Assembly: GCA_000151295.1 (NCBI GenBank)
Contig: GG745354.1
Span: forward strand, 162,525 to 226,524
Origin: Allomyces macrogynus ATCC 38327
Lineage: Eukaryota; Blastocladiomycota; Blastocladiomycetes; Blastocladiales; Blastocladiaceae
Length of the DNA: 64,000 nt
Reading direction: 5' to 3'
This document shows, one piece after another, positions 1 to 15,686 of the stretch. The translations under genes were made by a program, and so were the position numbers. A model generated the notes under the pieces. The model had not been told where the DNA came from, searched no databases, and saw nothing but the letters and a program-made list of their open reading frames with translations. Each line of letters starts with the position of its first letter. The first letter of the stretch is position 1.

Positions 1-329
1 CGTGCTTATCAGCGTCGTGCGCATCCTTCTCCACGACCTCGGCATGCTTTTCCGCGACCTCGGCGTGCAACGCGTCAGCGTGCGACTCCACGTCGTGCGT
101 CGCGTCGGCAAGCGCGTGGTCGGCCTCGTGAATCGGTTCGGGCGCCACCTCCACGACCTCGACCACGTTCACATCGCTTGCGTCGGCGTCGTGCGCGGCC
201 TCGACGACATGAGCGGCACCCTCGGCGGCGTGCGCAACGTGCGCGTCCTCGGCGTGGTTGGCATCGTACTTGGTCGGCGTAGCGTCGACGTGGCCGACGT
301 TGATCACGGCGGGCGGGTCAGCAGACATG
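1..329 (-). CDS. Ala/His/Asp-rich protein, C-terminal part beyond the window
   Basis: Reading leftward from the ATG at 329 (context CCAACCATG) the frame stays open to the window edge, giving about 109 residues. Composition is strongly biased to Ala, His, Asp, Glu and Val, with no Cys and few aromatics. The last part repeats an AEV-EK(H/D) pattern, for example HAEVAEKHAEVVEKD, which looks helical and charged. There is no signal peptide or recognised domain. The His-Ala and Glu-Lys repeats resemble hydrophilic stress or scaffold proteins in general, but I do not recognise a family. The opposite strand is also open here; I prefer the minus strand because of the clean start context, the repeat logic and the CCATGG/CCAACCATG-like starts of neighbouring genes. 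Function unknown. Confidence 0.55.
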
Positions 330-807
330 GTTGGTTGGTAATGGAGGCGGATGGGCGGTGCAGGTGTTGGAGAGCGAGGACCAGCGGCGGGTCGCGGTCG
401 AGGGTGGAGCTGGCGGGCGCGGCGCACGGTGTACACGCCGTGAGCAAGCTGCAGTCGGGAGTCGGGGAGATGGCGGTTGAAGCACGCGTGGGAGCGGCGG
501 CGACGGCGGCGGCGGCGGCGGCGGCGTCGTTGTCGGAGACGGTGGCGGCGGCCGGTCGAAAGCGTGGCGAAGGCAAAGAAGCCTGAAGACAAGCAGCCGA
601 GTGCTGGCTCCAGTGTGCCACGTGGCAATGACTTCACGTCTCAGCGCTGTATTTTCGCTTCACTTCACCTCCCACGATCGTCGCGACCAATCCTCTCCTC
701 GCGCTCCTCACTCAATCCTCGTCTCCACTCGTCCAACCGGCACGATCCGGCCTCCGCGCCCCACTCCACCGCGTCCGGCACCTTCTCCTTCTCCACCCAC
801 TCTCCGC
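330..807. other. intergenic/5' region with GCC-type triplet run
   Basis: This is the presumed 5' flank of the leftmost minus-strand gene and the 3' flank of the ArfGAP gene. It holds a GGC/GCC triplet run around 496-527. I see no credible gene; the small ORFs here are low-complexity Ala or Arg frames produced by the triplet run. Confidence 0.5.
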
Positions 808-2456
<1,649 letters not shown>

Positions 2457-3029
2457 CTTGAAAAAGCTTGCGATCCGATCCAACGAAGCAAAGAGAATAG
2501 GGCGCGTAGTTGGCCCGGGGGGGGGGGGGGAGGAAATGCGCGCGGGTCACGCTGACTTGGGGCTGGATCACGCGCGCGCGAGTCGGGAGCGTGGACGCAG
2601 CAGCGAGTGCAGGTACTGACCAGGGCCGAGGACGGCGCCACGACGATGGCAGTGCTGCCGAGGGTGGAGAGTGTGCCGACCACCACCTCCGGTGATGAGG
2701 AGAAACAGGCCGACCGGCAATGCAGAAATGCGAAGGATGCTTCACGTGTCGCGCGAACAGTCAATGAATTCGGGCTTGGTGCTGCGCGACGCGTCAGGTT
2801 ATGGGATGTTGGTTTTGTTGGGCACGCTCACACTGCCATCGACCTGATGCGCAACAAAATCACTGCTACATTCACTCGACCCGACCTCCCGCCTTTCGTG
2901 GGCAACAATCTCTGTGGGCAAATCGTTGCCCGTGGCAGGCACAAACTCCTCCGCCCCCTTCTGCACCCCTATTCACAACGCGCCCATCCTCCACCTCCTC
3001 CCTTCCCGCGACCCCTCTCGACCGGCCGG
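2457..3029. other. intergenic, with a G14 run
   Basis: Upstream region of the ArfGAP gene and 3' flank of the GST gene. A 14-G homopolymer lies at 2517-2530. No gene seen. Confidence 0.5.
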
Positions 3030-3812
3030 TCAGACACGCGGCGGCCCCGCGTACTTGGCATACGCGACGACCAACGACTCGGCCGGCGCCGTCGTCTGCT
3101 TCACCGCCTCCCTTTCCAGCAACGCCGTCGCCCACCGCACAAACCGCGCCGAATTCTCGTCGCGCGCCGTCGACGCGTCCTTCAAATCAAACCCGCGGTA
3201 GTGCTTGAGCACGACCAGCCGCGCCAAGAACGGCGCCGCCAACGTATCCGCCACACTCCATTCGCTGCCGACCGCGTAAGGCCCCTCGGCATCGAGCACG
3301 GCACCGACGTCGTGCACGGCACTCAACAACTTGGCCGTGGCCGCAGGCTGCTGTTCGGTATCGTGTTCGCGCAAGAGCGCGTAGAAGGCCGGGACGAACG
3401 CGTCGTTGATAGCCTCCGTCACGCGGGACGCCGCGTACCGCGTATGCGCGTCCTCGGGGTTCGTCAGGAGACGGTCCGTCCGGCCCGCGGCTTGGTACAG
3501 GTACTCAGCAATCAGCGCCGATTCGATCAGGATCGGGCCGCCGGAACCGAGTTTCAAAGCGGGGACCTTGCCGCGCGGGTTGATCGTGGCCGTGTACCAC
3601 TCGGGCTTGTTCGCGAGATCGATTTCCACGAGTGACGCGCCGTTCGGGTTGGTCGGGGTCGGCTCGATCGCGTCGATCAGGCCCAGGTCGTGCAGCGCGA
3701 TCGTCGTGCGCTGTGCGAACGGGCAGATGCGCGAGGTGTAGAGCGTGAGCGACCCGCCGGCAGAGGCGAGCAGGCGCGCGGCGGCGGTGTTGGTGGTGGT
3801 GGCTGCGGCCAT
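3030..3812 (-). CDS. glutathione S-transferase, omega-like
   Basis: Single exon, 260 aa. The N-terminal thioredoxin-like half contains LYTSRICPFAQRT, in which Cys30 sits where omega-class GSTs carry their catalytic cysteine (CPFAQR is typical of omega GST and related fungal GTOs). The glutathione-binding stretch GKVPALKLGSGGPILIES follows at about residues 95-115, with the cis-Pro of VPAL and the ES pair that binds the gamma-glutamyl group. The C-terminal half is all-helical (WSVADTLAAPFLARL, about 190-205). The family does thiol transfer and dehydroascorbate/dimethylarsinate reduction with GSH in the cytosol. Start chosen at the CCATGG context at 3812. No targeting peptide is evident. A 21-nt sequence is directly repeated just upstream (about 3819-3870). 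Confidence 0.93.
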   Translation of the reverse strand: MAAATTTNTAAARLLASAGGSLTLYTSRICPFAQRTTIALHDLGLIDAIEPTPTNPNGASLVEIDLANKPEWYTATINPRGKVPALKLGSGGPILIESALIAEYLYQAAGRTDRLLTNPEDAHTRYAASRVTEAINDAFVPAFYALLREHDTEQQPAATAKLLSAVHDVGAVLDAEGPYAVGSEWSVADTLAAPFLARLVVLKHYRGFDLKDASTARDENSARFVRWATALLEREAVKQTTAPAESLVVAYAKYAGPPRV

Positions 3813-4290
3813 GGTTGGTGGATCGTGACGAGGTTCGAGTTGATGTGCGTGGATCGTGACGAGGTTCGAGCGCGACGTTTGCTGGGGCAGAAGAGTGCGG
3901 GGATCGCGCGCTTTTGAAGGGCACCGAGGCCAAACGAGAGCCCACAACGCGACGCGTTGGGAGCACACGGTGGATTTACGTAAACTGGACTGCTTGGTCA
4001 GTTCCCGAGTCGCTTGCACCATCCCGCGCTCGCCATGATCAATGATCAAGCAAAACCCGCACCATCCCGTCGCACTGCGTCGCCATCGCGGCCAGTCGCT
4101 CCAGACGACGACAAAGCCGCGCACGAACGCTGATCCAAGCCAGCCCGTACCGGCCCGCACTATCACCCACTGTTTCACAAAAAAAGATGTGCACACCCAA
4201 GACGTGTGTATTGATCGCAACGAACGCAACAAAGAGAAGCACGGCCCAAACTCAACGCAAATCACACACTCGAACCAGGACGCGACGCGC
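3813..4290. other. intergenic: GST promoter / DBP2 3' flank
   Basis: Contains two copies of TGGATCGTGACGAGGTTCGAG about 31 nt apart immediately upstream of the GST start (about 3819 and 3850), possibly within its 5' UTR. No gene otherwise. Confidence 0.5.
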
Positions 4291-8559
<4,269 letters not shown>

Positions 8560-9215
8560 GGGTCGCGTGTCGGTGCCGGTCGGGTTGGCTGATGGGTGCG
8601 ACCAGTTGGTCGAGTACGACGGGTTTGTTTTGAGGCGGCATTTGGAGCACGCGGACGGGCGCGTCGTCAGTCATTTGTGAATACGATTTGTGGGTGTCGG
8701 GGCCCACTTTCTTGGTGCATCTCGTTCTCCTCCAGCTGTGAGCGCGAGAGTCCGTCCCTCGACTTGAGCAGCGGCGCGAGCAACAAGGCAACGCCTGCCT
8801 GCCGCGACCCACCATCGTCAGAGCAACGCCAGCCCTCGGCCCATCTCCGCGTTCGTCAAGCGATATATCCACATGGGCACGTTGTGCAAGAGCATGCTGA
8901 AGTCAACGACGCGCGCCAACGACCCCATATTCCTGCAACAGCCCAGTCAGTCCGCCATGTTTGGCGCCAAACGCTACGGCGCCGCTGCGGCTACTGCGCC
9001 ACTTTGCACCGCGCCAGACCTGTGCACACAAAAAGGGCCAGCGGCCCACTCCACGTTGAAGCCCGATCGTGCAACACTTTCTCCCCCACTTCCAATCGCG
9101 CAAAGAACCAGGAGTCCTGCTCGCGCGCACTGTGCCCGCGCCAACCCACACCGCGACATCGGCACACCGCGACGCTCCGCGGCCGTTCAAGAACACCACC
9201 AAACCAGCAAGAAGA
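8560..9215. other. intergenic
   Basis: 3' flank of polyubiquitin and 5' flank of the PY-motif gene. No convincing gene or regulatory element seen. Confidence 0.5.
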
Positions 9216-9788
9216 ATGCAAGCACCGAGCAGCTACCCGCCGCGAATCGCGTCGTCGCGGCCCGCAGCAGCCGCAGCAAATACGGTTCAGTCGAGCGCAC
9301 CGACTCCACCCAGCAGTTACCCGTCGCGGCGCGAATCGCAGCGAGGGGCTCGACCAGTCATCGCTGCCGCAGTTGGCCAGCCGCCGCGCTCGACACCAAC
9401 GCCCGCAGGTGCGCCGAACACGCGCCTTATCGACTCGGCGGCCTCGCTCCCAACATACCAAGACGGCCCGACGACGATGACACAGCAGCAACAGCAACAA
9501 CAGCCACCACCGGCATACTCGACGCTCCCGCCAGGTCCGCCGGCTGGCCCGCCATTGCCGCGGAGTGCTGCGTACCCGCAAGCCGTGCCACCAAGTCATC
9601 GTTCAGGTCCGACTGCATCATATGGTGCACCACGAACGCGCGGCATGGGGCCAACGACCGTGCCCAAGACGGACGATGTGGGTCGGTCGAATGCGTGCAG
9701 TTCGTGTCTGTGGTTTTACAATTGGAGCGCGCTTGGCGAGTGTTGCGGGTGGTGCTGCATCGGGCTGTGTCAGTGCTTTGGCGTTTGA
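9216..9788 (+). CDS. small PY-motif protein with Cys-rich C-terminus
   Basis: 190 aa, single exon. I chose the ATG at 9216 (AAGAATG) over an upstream extension of 49 residues that lacks a good start. The body is Pro/Ser/Ala/Gln-rich and disordered, with PPxY/LPxY-type motifs (SLPTYQD about 90, PPPAYS about 110) that in known adaptors recruit WW domains of Nedd4/Rsp5 ubiquitin ligases. The last 30 residues are Cys- and Trp-rich (CSSCLWFYNW, ECCGWCCIGLCQCFGV), resembling palmitoylated or CYSTM-like membrane-anchoring tails. I infer a membrane-attached Rsp5 adaptor-like protein. No family assigned. Confidence 0.6.
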   Translation: MQAPSSYPPRIASSRPAAAAANTVQSSAPTPPSSYPSRRESQRGARPVIAAAVGQPPRSTPTPAGAPNTRLIDSAASLPTYQDGPTTMTQQQQQQQPPPAYSTLPPGPPAGPPLPRSAAYPQAVPPSHRSGPTASYGAPRTRGMGPTTVPKTDDVGRSNACSSCLWFYNWSALGECCGWCCIGLCQCFGV

Positions 9789-10839
9789 ACGATATGTACA
9801 AAGAGGGATTTTTTCATTTGCATCATAGCGGATGGGTGGAGAAGGTGGAGAGAGTTCAGCGGGGTTGGTTGCGAGCTTTTGCGAGCGTGGGTGATGAGCG
9901 TGGGTGATGGAGGGAAGGGAGCCATTGCCAACAGGAGGTCGGTACAACAGGCATGGTCGCCCAGTGCTGGCCCGGCCGCATGTTGTCCAGCAGCATCGAG
10001 GATCACAGGCGCATCAATGGTTACTGCAGCCATCCACCATCGACAAGAAACACCGTGTTCGAACCGTTGTGAGCGCGCATCTCCACGCGCGGCCGGTTTC
10101 GGCCAGCACGATTTGCCATGCAAGTCGGGTCTCGGTCGAGCGCACGTCAACGGACGCGTTCGCTCCGGCGTCGATGCAAGCTGCAAGTGCAACGTGCAAC
10201 GGCGGCAGGGCACCACGGCCCACCGCCGCGAAGAATGCGCCGGGTGGTGGTGCGAGACAGCGCGAGACCGACGCGAGGCGTGCACGTGAGGAACGCCGCG
10301 TGGCGCGCCATGTGCCACCGCAACCCAGCCGCAAACCACTCGCGCGTCCATGGCGGCGCTCTCTCTTGCCGACGGACGGCCCCGCAACTTGCTGCTGACC
10401 CGACTGCTGCCGCCGTCGTCGTCGTCGGGCCCGCTGCCGACGCGCTCAACGTATGTCCCGAGCTCGCGCCCTCGCTTGGTGATGATGATGCCTGCCCGCC
10501 CGGCCGCCCACCGTCGCCCACCATCGCCATCCACGCCGTCCTTGTCCGCGCCCTCGTCAAGGGGCTCTGGCTCCGCCAGTGCTCCTGCCACGTCGCATCC
10601 GCAGCCATCACGACCGGCCCCATGATCTTGCGCTCCGCTGGGCGCAATGTGCCGCATGGGTTGAAATCGGCGTGTTCCGCGCGGATGGGATGGAGACTGA
10701 CCAGCCAAGCGCCGTTTGTCCCTTCCCTCGCTTGTCCTTGTCGCGTCGCTCTTCTAGGTCGGTCGCGCGTCCTCGAGCAGCCATTCCGCGCCCTTCGCTG
10801 CCGCGCTGCCCTCTGCGCACCAACCAACTCACCACCAAA
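9789..10839. other. intergenic, about 1 kb
   Basis: Lies between two plus-strand genes. Several long GC-driven open frames overlap here on both strands but none shows domain features or consistent coding logic. Presumed 3' UTR plus promoter of the ankyrin-DIL gene. Confidence 0.45.
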
Positions 10840-13800
10840 ATGGCCGCGGCACCATCGTCCGAGGCGCCCGCCGCGGCGGTGGACCGCGACTCGGCCGCCT
10901 GCGCCAACGACGCCCTCCCAACGATTCTCGCCTCGTTCACGGCTACGCCCGACGGCGAGACCCTGGTCCTGCCCGGCATCGTCACTCCACCGACCTACAT
11001 TGCCCTCGCTGCCGCCGACGTTGTGCCCACGACTAATGGTGACACGACGCACCTGGCCCCCGACACGTCGCGACTCGCGCCTCTGCCCAAGCACGGGCAC
11101 ACGCGGCGTCCCTCTGTCGTTCTGCTGCCCAAGGGCGAGGACGCCGACATTGCCTTTGAGCTCGCCAACACGCTCGATTCGGTCTACCACGACGATGAGA
11201 TCAAGTTGCAGCTGCAGGCCGCGTTCTTGCGCGCCGCGGCGGCGGGCGACTTGCGCAAAGTGGCCTACTTGATCAAGCATTGCGCGAATGATATTGAGGT
11301 GGATGGCCGCGACGAGAATGGGTCAACGGCGTTGATGCAGGCCGCGTGCTTTGGGTACCTCCAGGTCGTGCAGCGCCTGATTCAGGCGGGGGCTGACGCG
11401 GATTTGCAGGATAACAGTACGTTTGTCGGTTTCGCCGTTGTGTTTTTGCCGAGACTTGCTTCGCCGCCGATTCTGACCCAATCCACGTTTCAAATAGATG
11501 GGTGGACCGCGCTCATGTGGGCGACCAACAACAACCGCACGGCCGTCGTCGAGTACCTTCTCGCGCGCGGGGCTGCGACCGACATGAAGTCGCGGTCCGG
11601 CCGGTCGGTGCGCGATTTCTTGGCGCGCGCGCACTTGCCCGAGCAGGACAATCTCGTCTCCATTTTCTACTCGGACGCGCGGTCCGTCTACACGACGCGC
11701 AAGTCGTCGTCCTCGTCGGACGACGACGATACCCGCGCCGTGTCGATGGCCGGCACCTCGATCTCCACGGTCACGTCTGACTCGTACTATATACCGTCGC
11801 TCTACGGCGTCGATTACCGCGAACTGTGTGCGATTGTCGGGACCACGGTGCCCGCGTCACTCGCACAAGTCGCCGGTGGCGGTGCTGGTGTGGGTGGGCC
11901 GACGTCGACGCCCGTCGACCAGCTGGACCCGCAAATCGTGATTGACGAAGAGGACGAAGGGCTCGTGGAATTCTCATGGGAGTCGTGCCCGCCGAGCCAA
12001 ATGTTTGTCTTTTCCGAGTCCTCGCTCGACCATTTACTGCACGTGACGATTCGCCGCCTCGCCGACCCGAACGTGATCCGGTCCCAGAACACGAACCCGG
12101 CAGGGTATACGCGCAGGCCCGTCTCGGCCAACATCCTGTTCCTCGCAGCGCGGTATGCGGGCTACTATGCGTCGCAGGATTTGCTTGATGCGTTGTTTTC
12201 GCGCGCGCTCGATTTGCTTGAGCATACGCTGCGCCCGCGCCGCCACGACATGATGGTCTTGGGGTACTGGCTCAGCAACTGCTCGCGGCTGCTGTATTAC
12301 TTGAAAAAGGACGCGGGGCTCGTCGTCAAGACGCTGCCGTACCAGGTGCGGCTCAACGAGCTGATCCAGGATATTTTCATGGCGCTGTTGCGCGACGCAC
12401 AGCACCGGCTGTCGGCGGTCATTGACGACGCGCTGCTCAATCACGACACGATCCCGGGGTTCGCGTCGCTCAAGTTCCGCGAACGCACGCGCGAGGCCGC
12501 GGCGCCGCCGTCTGCCACGGGCCTGTTTGGGATTTCCGGACCGGGCAGTGTCAGTTCCGTGAGCTCCGCGAGCAGCTCGTCGGGTGGCAATGGGAATGGG
12601 AACGGTATCGGGAGTCCGGTCATGACGCGCGCGCGCGACGCGGCGCAGTCGATGCTGCGGCGCACGTCGTCGACGCCCAATTTGCTCGACCGCGTCGCCA
12701 ATGACCGCCGCTTGAACCGGTTGTCGTCCCTTCTTGCTTCGTCGACGTCGTCACTCCTCAACCCGAACACGCCGTCCGCCACGCTCCCGCGCCTTCGGGC
12801 GCCCACGGCCAATGGCGGGTCGGCCGCTCCGCAGCCTAGTTCCGCGTCCTCGCCGGGCACGCGCCGGCGGCCAGTAAGTACGTCCGGAGCGCTGTCGTCG
12901 TCTTCTGGCGCGGGCATGAATGGCGGCAACAAACGCACGCCACGCACGGTGACGACGATCCTGTCATCGACGCTCTACGTCCTGCAAACGTTCCACGTGC
13001 ACCCGTCGCTCGTGCACCAGGCAATCGAGCAGCTCTTCTTCTACCTCGGCGCGACCACGTTCAACCGCCTCCTGTCACGTCCGGATCTGTGCTGCCGGTG
13101 GAAGGCCATGCAAATTCGCATGAATCTGTCGCACCTCGAAGAATGGGTGCGGTCGAACCCGATCCCGGCGCCCGCGCGCGACACGTTCACCAAGCACTTG
13201 CAGCCCGTGATCTCAATGCTGCAGTTGCTGCAAATCATCACGCACTTCAAGCTGCTCGAAACGTTTATCGAGGCCCTGCGCGAGTCGGACCACCTGCATA
13301 TCCTCAACTGGTCGCAACTGCGCCGCGCCATCGACCTCTACACATACGAGCAGGACGAGCCGGACGTGGTCGACGCGATCGCCAACTACGTCGCGCGGTG
13401 CGCCGACCGCGCGGCCCAAGCCGCGGCAGCACACCGTGCCGCCGGGTACATCCGCGACGTCGATGCCGAAATGGCGGGCCACGCGCCTGACTCTGTCGCC
13501 ATCCCGCCGGCATTGCCGCCGCGCCCGGACGGCCGGCGCCGGTCAAGCATTATTGAACTCTCCATCACAACCCTGATCCGCGACGAGGCGCGGCAGGCCG
13601 ATCCGGTGCAGGGGTTGACCGCCGACGACTTGCCGGACCCGATGGCCGCGCCGCCGCCTCTCGAACTCGATGCGCTCGGCCGCGTCGTGCCCGTCACCGC
13701 GCCACCGGCACCGCCGCGCCCTCGGCCATTGCGCCGCCCGTCGGCGATGAACCCGGCGGGTGCCGCGCCAGGACTCGAGCGGATCAAGGGGCCTGTGGTC

Positions 13801-14118
13801 GCGGTCGCGGCCGTGGACCCGAGGTCCGGCGACCCGGCGTACACGTACTTCATGCTCGATGAAAAGTACTGGCTGCCGTTTGCCGTGCCGCCGAATGTCG
13901 GGGAACGGTCGATTTTGCGTGTGGTCGATGGGGAGGAAGTGGCGGTCGAGGAAGCGCCTGTCTTGTCGGACGAGATTGTGGAAATGCTGGATGAGGCCGC
14001 GCGGCGGCCGGCGGTGCCGACGCGGATGGGGGCGGCGGCACGGGATCGGTCGGTGGGCGCAGCGGGAGGGCGGTCGCCGGGGATCGCGGCAGCGCGGATT
14101 GTTGGTGGGATGCGCTGA
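10840..14118 (+). CDS. ankyrin-repeat and DIL (dilute) domain protein
   Basis: Model: 10840-11416 joined to 11498-14118 (1065 aa, one 81-nt intron that splits an ankyrin repeat; joining gives NNGWTALMWA). Two ankyrin repeats at about 140-235 (NGSTALMQAACFGYLQVVQ; NGWTALMWATNNNRTAVVEY). A DIL domain like that of myosin-V tails and afadin covers about 370-880 (ILFLAARYAGYYAS, MMVLGYWLSNCSRLLYYLKK, IFMALL, later LFFYLGATTFNRLL and CCRWKAMQIRMNLSHLEEW). A Ser-rich insertion of about 140 residues lies inside the DIL domain. The Pro-rich tail has VDEKYW-like LDEKYWLPF. Fungal ankyrin-DIL proteins of this arrangement are widespread; their role is thought to be in membrane trafficking or polarity, but this is not well established. 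Confidence 0.9.
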   Translation: MAAAPSSEAPAAAVDRDSAACANDALPTILASFTATPDGETLVLPGIVTPPTYIALAAADVVPTTNGDTTHLAPDTSRLAPLPKHGHTRRPSVVLLPKGEDADIAFELANTLDSVYHDDEIKLQLQAAFLRAAAAGDLRKVAYLIKHCANDIEVDGRDENGSTALMQAACFGYLQVVQRLIQAGADADLQDNSTFVGFAVVFLPRLASPPILTQSTFQIDGWTALMWATNNNRTAVVEYLLARGAATDMKSRSGRSVRDFLARAHLPEQDNLVSIFYSDARSVYTTRKSSSSSDDDDTRAVSMAGTSISTVTSDSYYIPSLYGVDYRELCAIVGTTVPASLAQVAGGGAGVGGPTSTPVDQLDPQIVIDEEDEGLVEFSWESCPPSQMFVFSESSLDHLLHVTIRRLADPNVIRSQNTNPAGYTRRPVSANILFLAARYAGYYASQDLLDALFSRALDLLEHTLRPRRHDMMVLGYWLSNCSRLLYYLKKDAGLVVKTLPYQVRLNELIQDIFMALLRDAQHRLSAVIDDALLNHDTIPGFASLKFRERTREAAAPPSATGLFGISGPGSVSSVSSASSSSGGNGNGNGIGSPVMTRARDAAQSMLRRTSSTPNLLDRVANDRRLNRLSSLLASSTSSLLNPNTPSATLPRLRAPTANGGSAAPQPSSASSPGTRRRPVSTSGALSSSSGAGMNGGNKRTPRTVTTILSSTLYVLQTFHVHPSLVHQAIEQLFFYLGATTFNRLLSRPDLCCRWKAMQIRMNLSHLEEWVRSNPIPAPARDTFTKHLQPVISMLQLLQIITHFKLLETFIEALRESDHLHILNWSQLRRAIDLYTYEQDEPDVVDAIANYVARCADRAAQAAAAHRAAGYIRDVDAEMAGHAPDSVAIPPALPPRPDGRRRSSIIELSITTLIRDEARQADPVQGLTADDLPDPMAAPPPLELDALGRVVPVTAPPAPPRPRPLRRPSAMNPAGAAPGLERIKGPVVAVAAVDPRSGDPAYTYFMLDEKYWLPFAVPPNVGERSILRVVDGEEVAVEEAPVLSDEIVEMLDEAARRPAVPTRMGAAARDRSVGAAGGRSPGIAAARIVGGMR

Positions 14119-15686
14119 GGGTCGGTTGGATGGGACCGGTGTTGCGTTCTTGCTGTTTTCTCGCTCTCTGCCTTCTTGTTTGTCAAGTGTGATCCCACCC
14201 CGCTTGGTTGTCGGTTGTGGTTGCAAGTTTTGCCTGTCGATCATTGGTTTGTCTGTCAAATATATTCCACCCACGTTGCCGTTTCCACAAGCATCGGTTC
14301 GTTGCGAGTCCACGCTTTTGCTTTGCTTCATCAAACTAACGGGCAGCGCTTCGTGAGCGGGATGGGACGATCAACAGCAGCGGCTGACAAGGAACTCGAA
14401 AATGATTTCCTCGCTTGCTGGCAGTATCGAGCGGCCCTACTATCCGGGCCTGCGCTGATACCTGTCAGACACAGTTTTCTTCCAATATCCTGACTGGCAT
14501 TTACATTCTCCATTCATTATCGCTTGCAATGTCGTGTGACTGCATCCGACCCACTCACATAAACGATCACGTCACCCTCAAGGCAAACGCAGCTAGCGAT
14601 CCGCGACGTCAGCCCATTTGACAGGTTCAAGAAATCATCGTGCCGACTTGCACGCGGCTCGTGGCGAGATCCGTGTGCTCAATGAGCAAAACGCCATTAA
14701 GTTCTCGGCCTTGCTGCCGTTGTGGATCGGGTATATGTACATACTGCTCCATGGAGATGCCTGCGTGGTGCCGGTACTACGCCGTTATCATCATGGTGGC
14801 GAGCAAGCGCGTCCATGCGAGCAGCTGCTTGTGAAGCAGCCATTGGCTGGCTGTCACGGACTGTGGATCGCTAGGACCGTGACGTTGGAAACGTATCCGC
14901 CTGTGAGCTGCATGTGCGTTGCATTGAATCGACGCATGGCCGCGAGCCGCCGTGCAGATGCACCCAACGTGATCGAATTTCAATCGACCACGGTGCCGTC
15001 AGAGCTGCAGACAAGAACCGGCGAGCTGTCGGTGGTCTGCAACAGCGAGAATCATACTTGTACCCGCAAAAAAGTTCTAAGCTTGACCTGTTGTTGATGA
15101 AGGCAGATGCCTTCTTGGATGGCAAGGAATGCAGAGAGGGTGACAAGGGGAGGCCAATGATGTGACGTTTCCCAAAGGCGCGTGGCCCTGGCCACACTCT
15201 CAAGCTGTATTCCGAGGAAGGTCGTTGTCTTTGCTTCAGTTTCTAGGTCAGAACGACCCAACGGTTGGCCAACGCGCTTGCTTAATGTCTGAGTTTGTGG
15301 AAACGCTGCATCAACCATGGCCATTGACGTAGATGGGGAACATATACCGAGCGGTTAACAGAAAGTGCAATGATGGTGGCGCCAGCGAGTAAAAGTGGGA
15401 TCTCGAATCCTTCCATCTCTGCTGCCAAACCTTCATCTCGATGCCAAGGCCGGGAGATCCAGCACGTACAAATGAATAGTTTGCCCAAACGGTGGAAGAC
15501 AAGATGTAACCGACAACAATGTTGATATCTTGGGACAAAAATGATATATCTTGAGACAAAAATGATATCAGCATCGACACAGAACCCCTCTTTTGCAGTA
15601 AAAAACTCATCGCAACTGCCGGAGAACGCATTTGCGTTGCCAAAGAGTGTGGAGCGACAACAGCCATGGCGGCCAATGCAACACAC
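14119..15686. other. convergent intergenic region, about 1.6 kb, AT-richer
   Basis: Between the 3' ends of the ankyrin-DIL and GRDP genes. Base composition is clearly less GC-rich than in genes. Near the GRDP end a 24-nt motif, ATATCTTGRGACAAAAATG, occurs twice in tandem with a partial third copy (about 15523-15567). No gene supported. Confidence 0.5.

Noticed and set aside
4255..4290. B-box-like GGTTCGAG sequence downstream of DBP2 suggesting a tRNA
   Set aside because: No A box, acceptor stem or anticodon arm can be formed around it.
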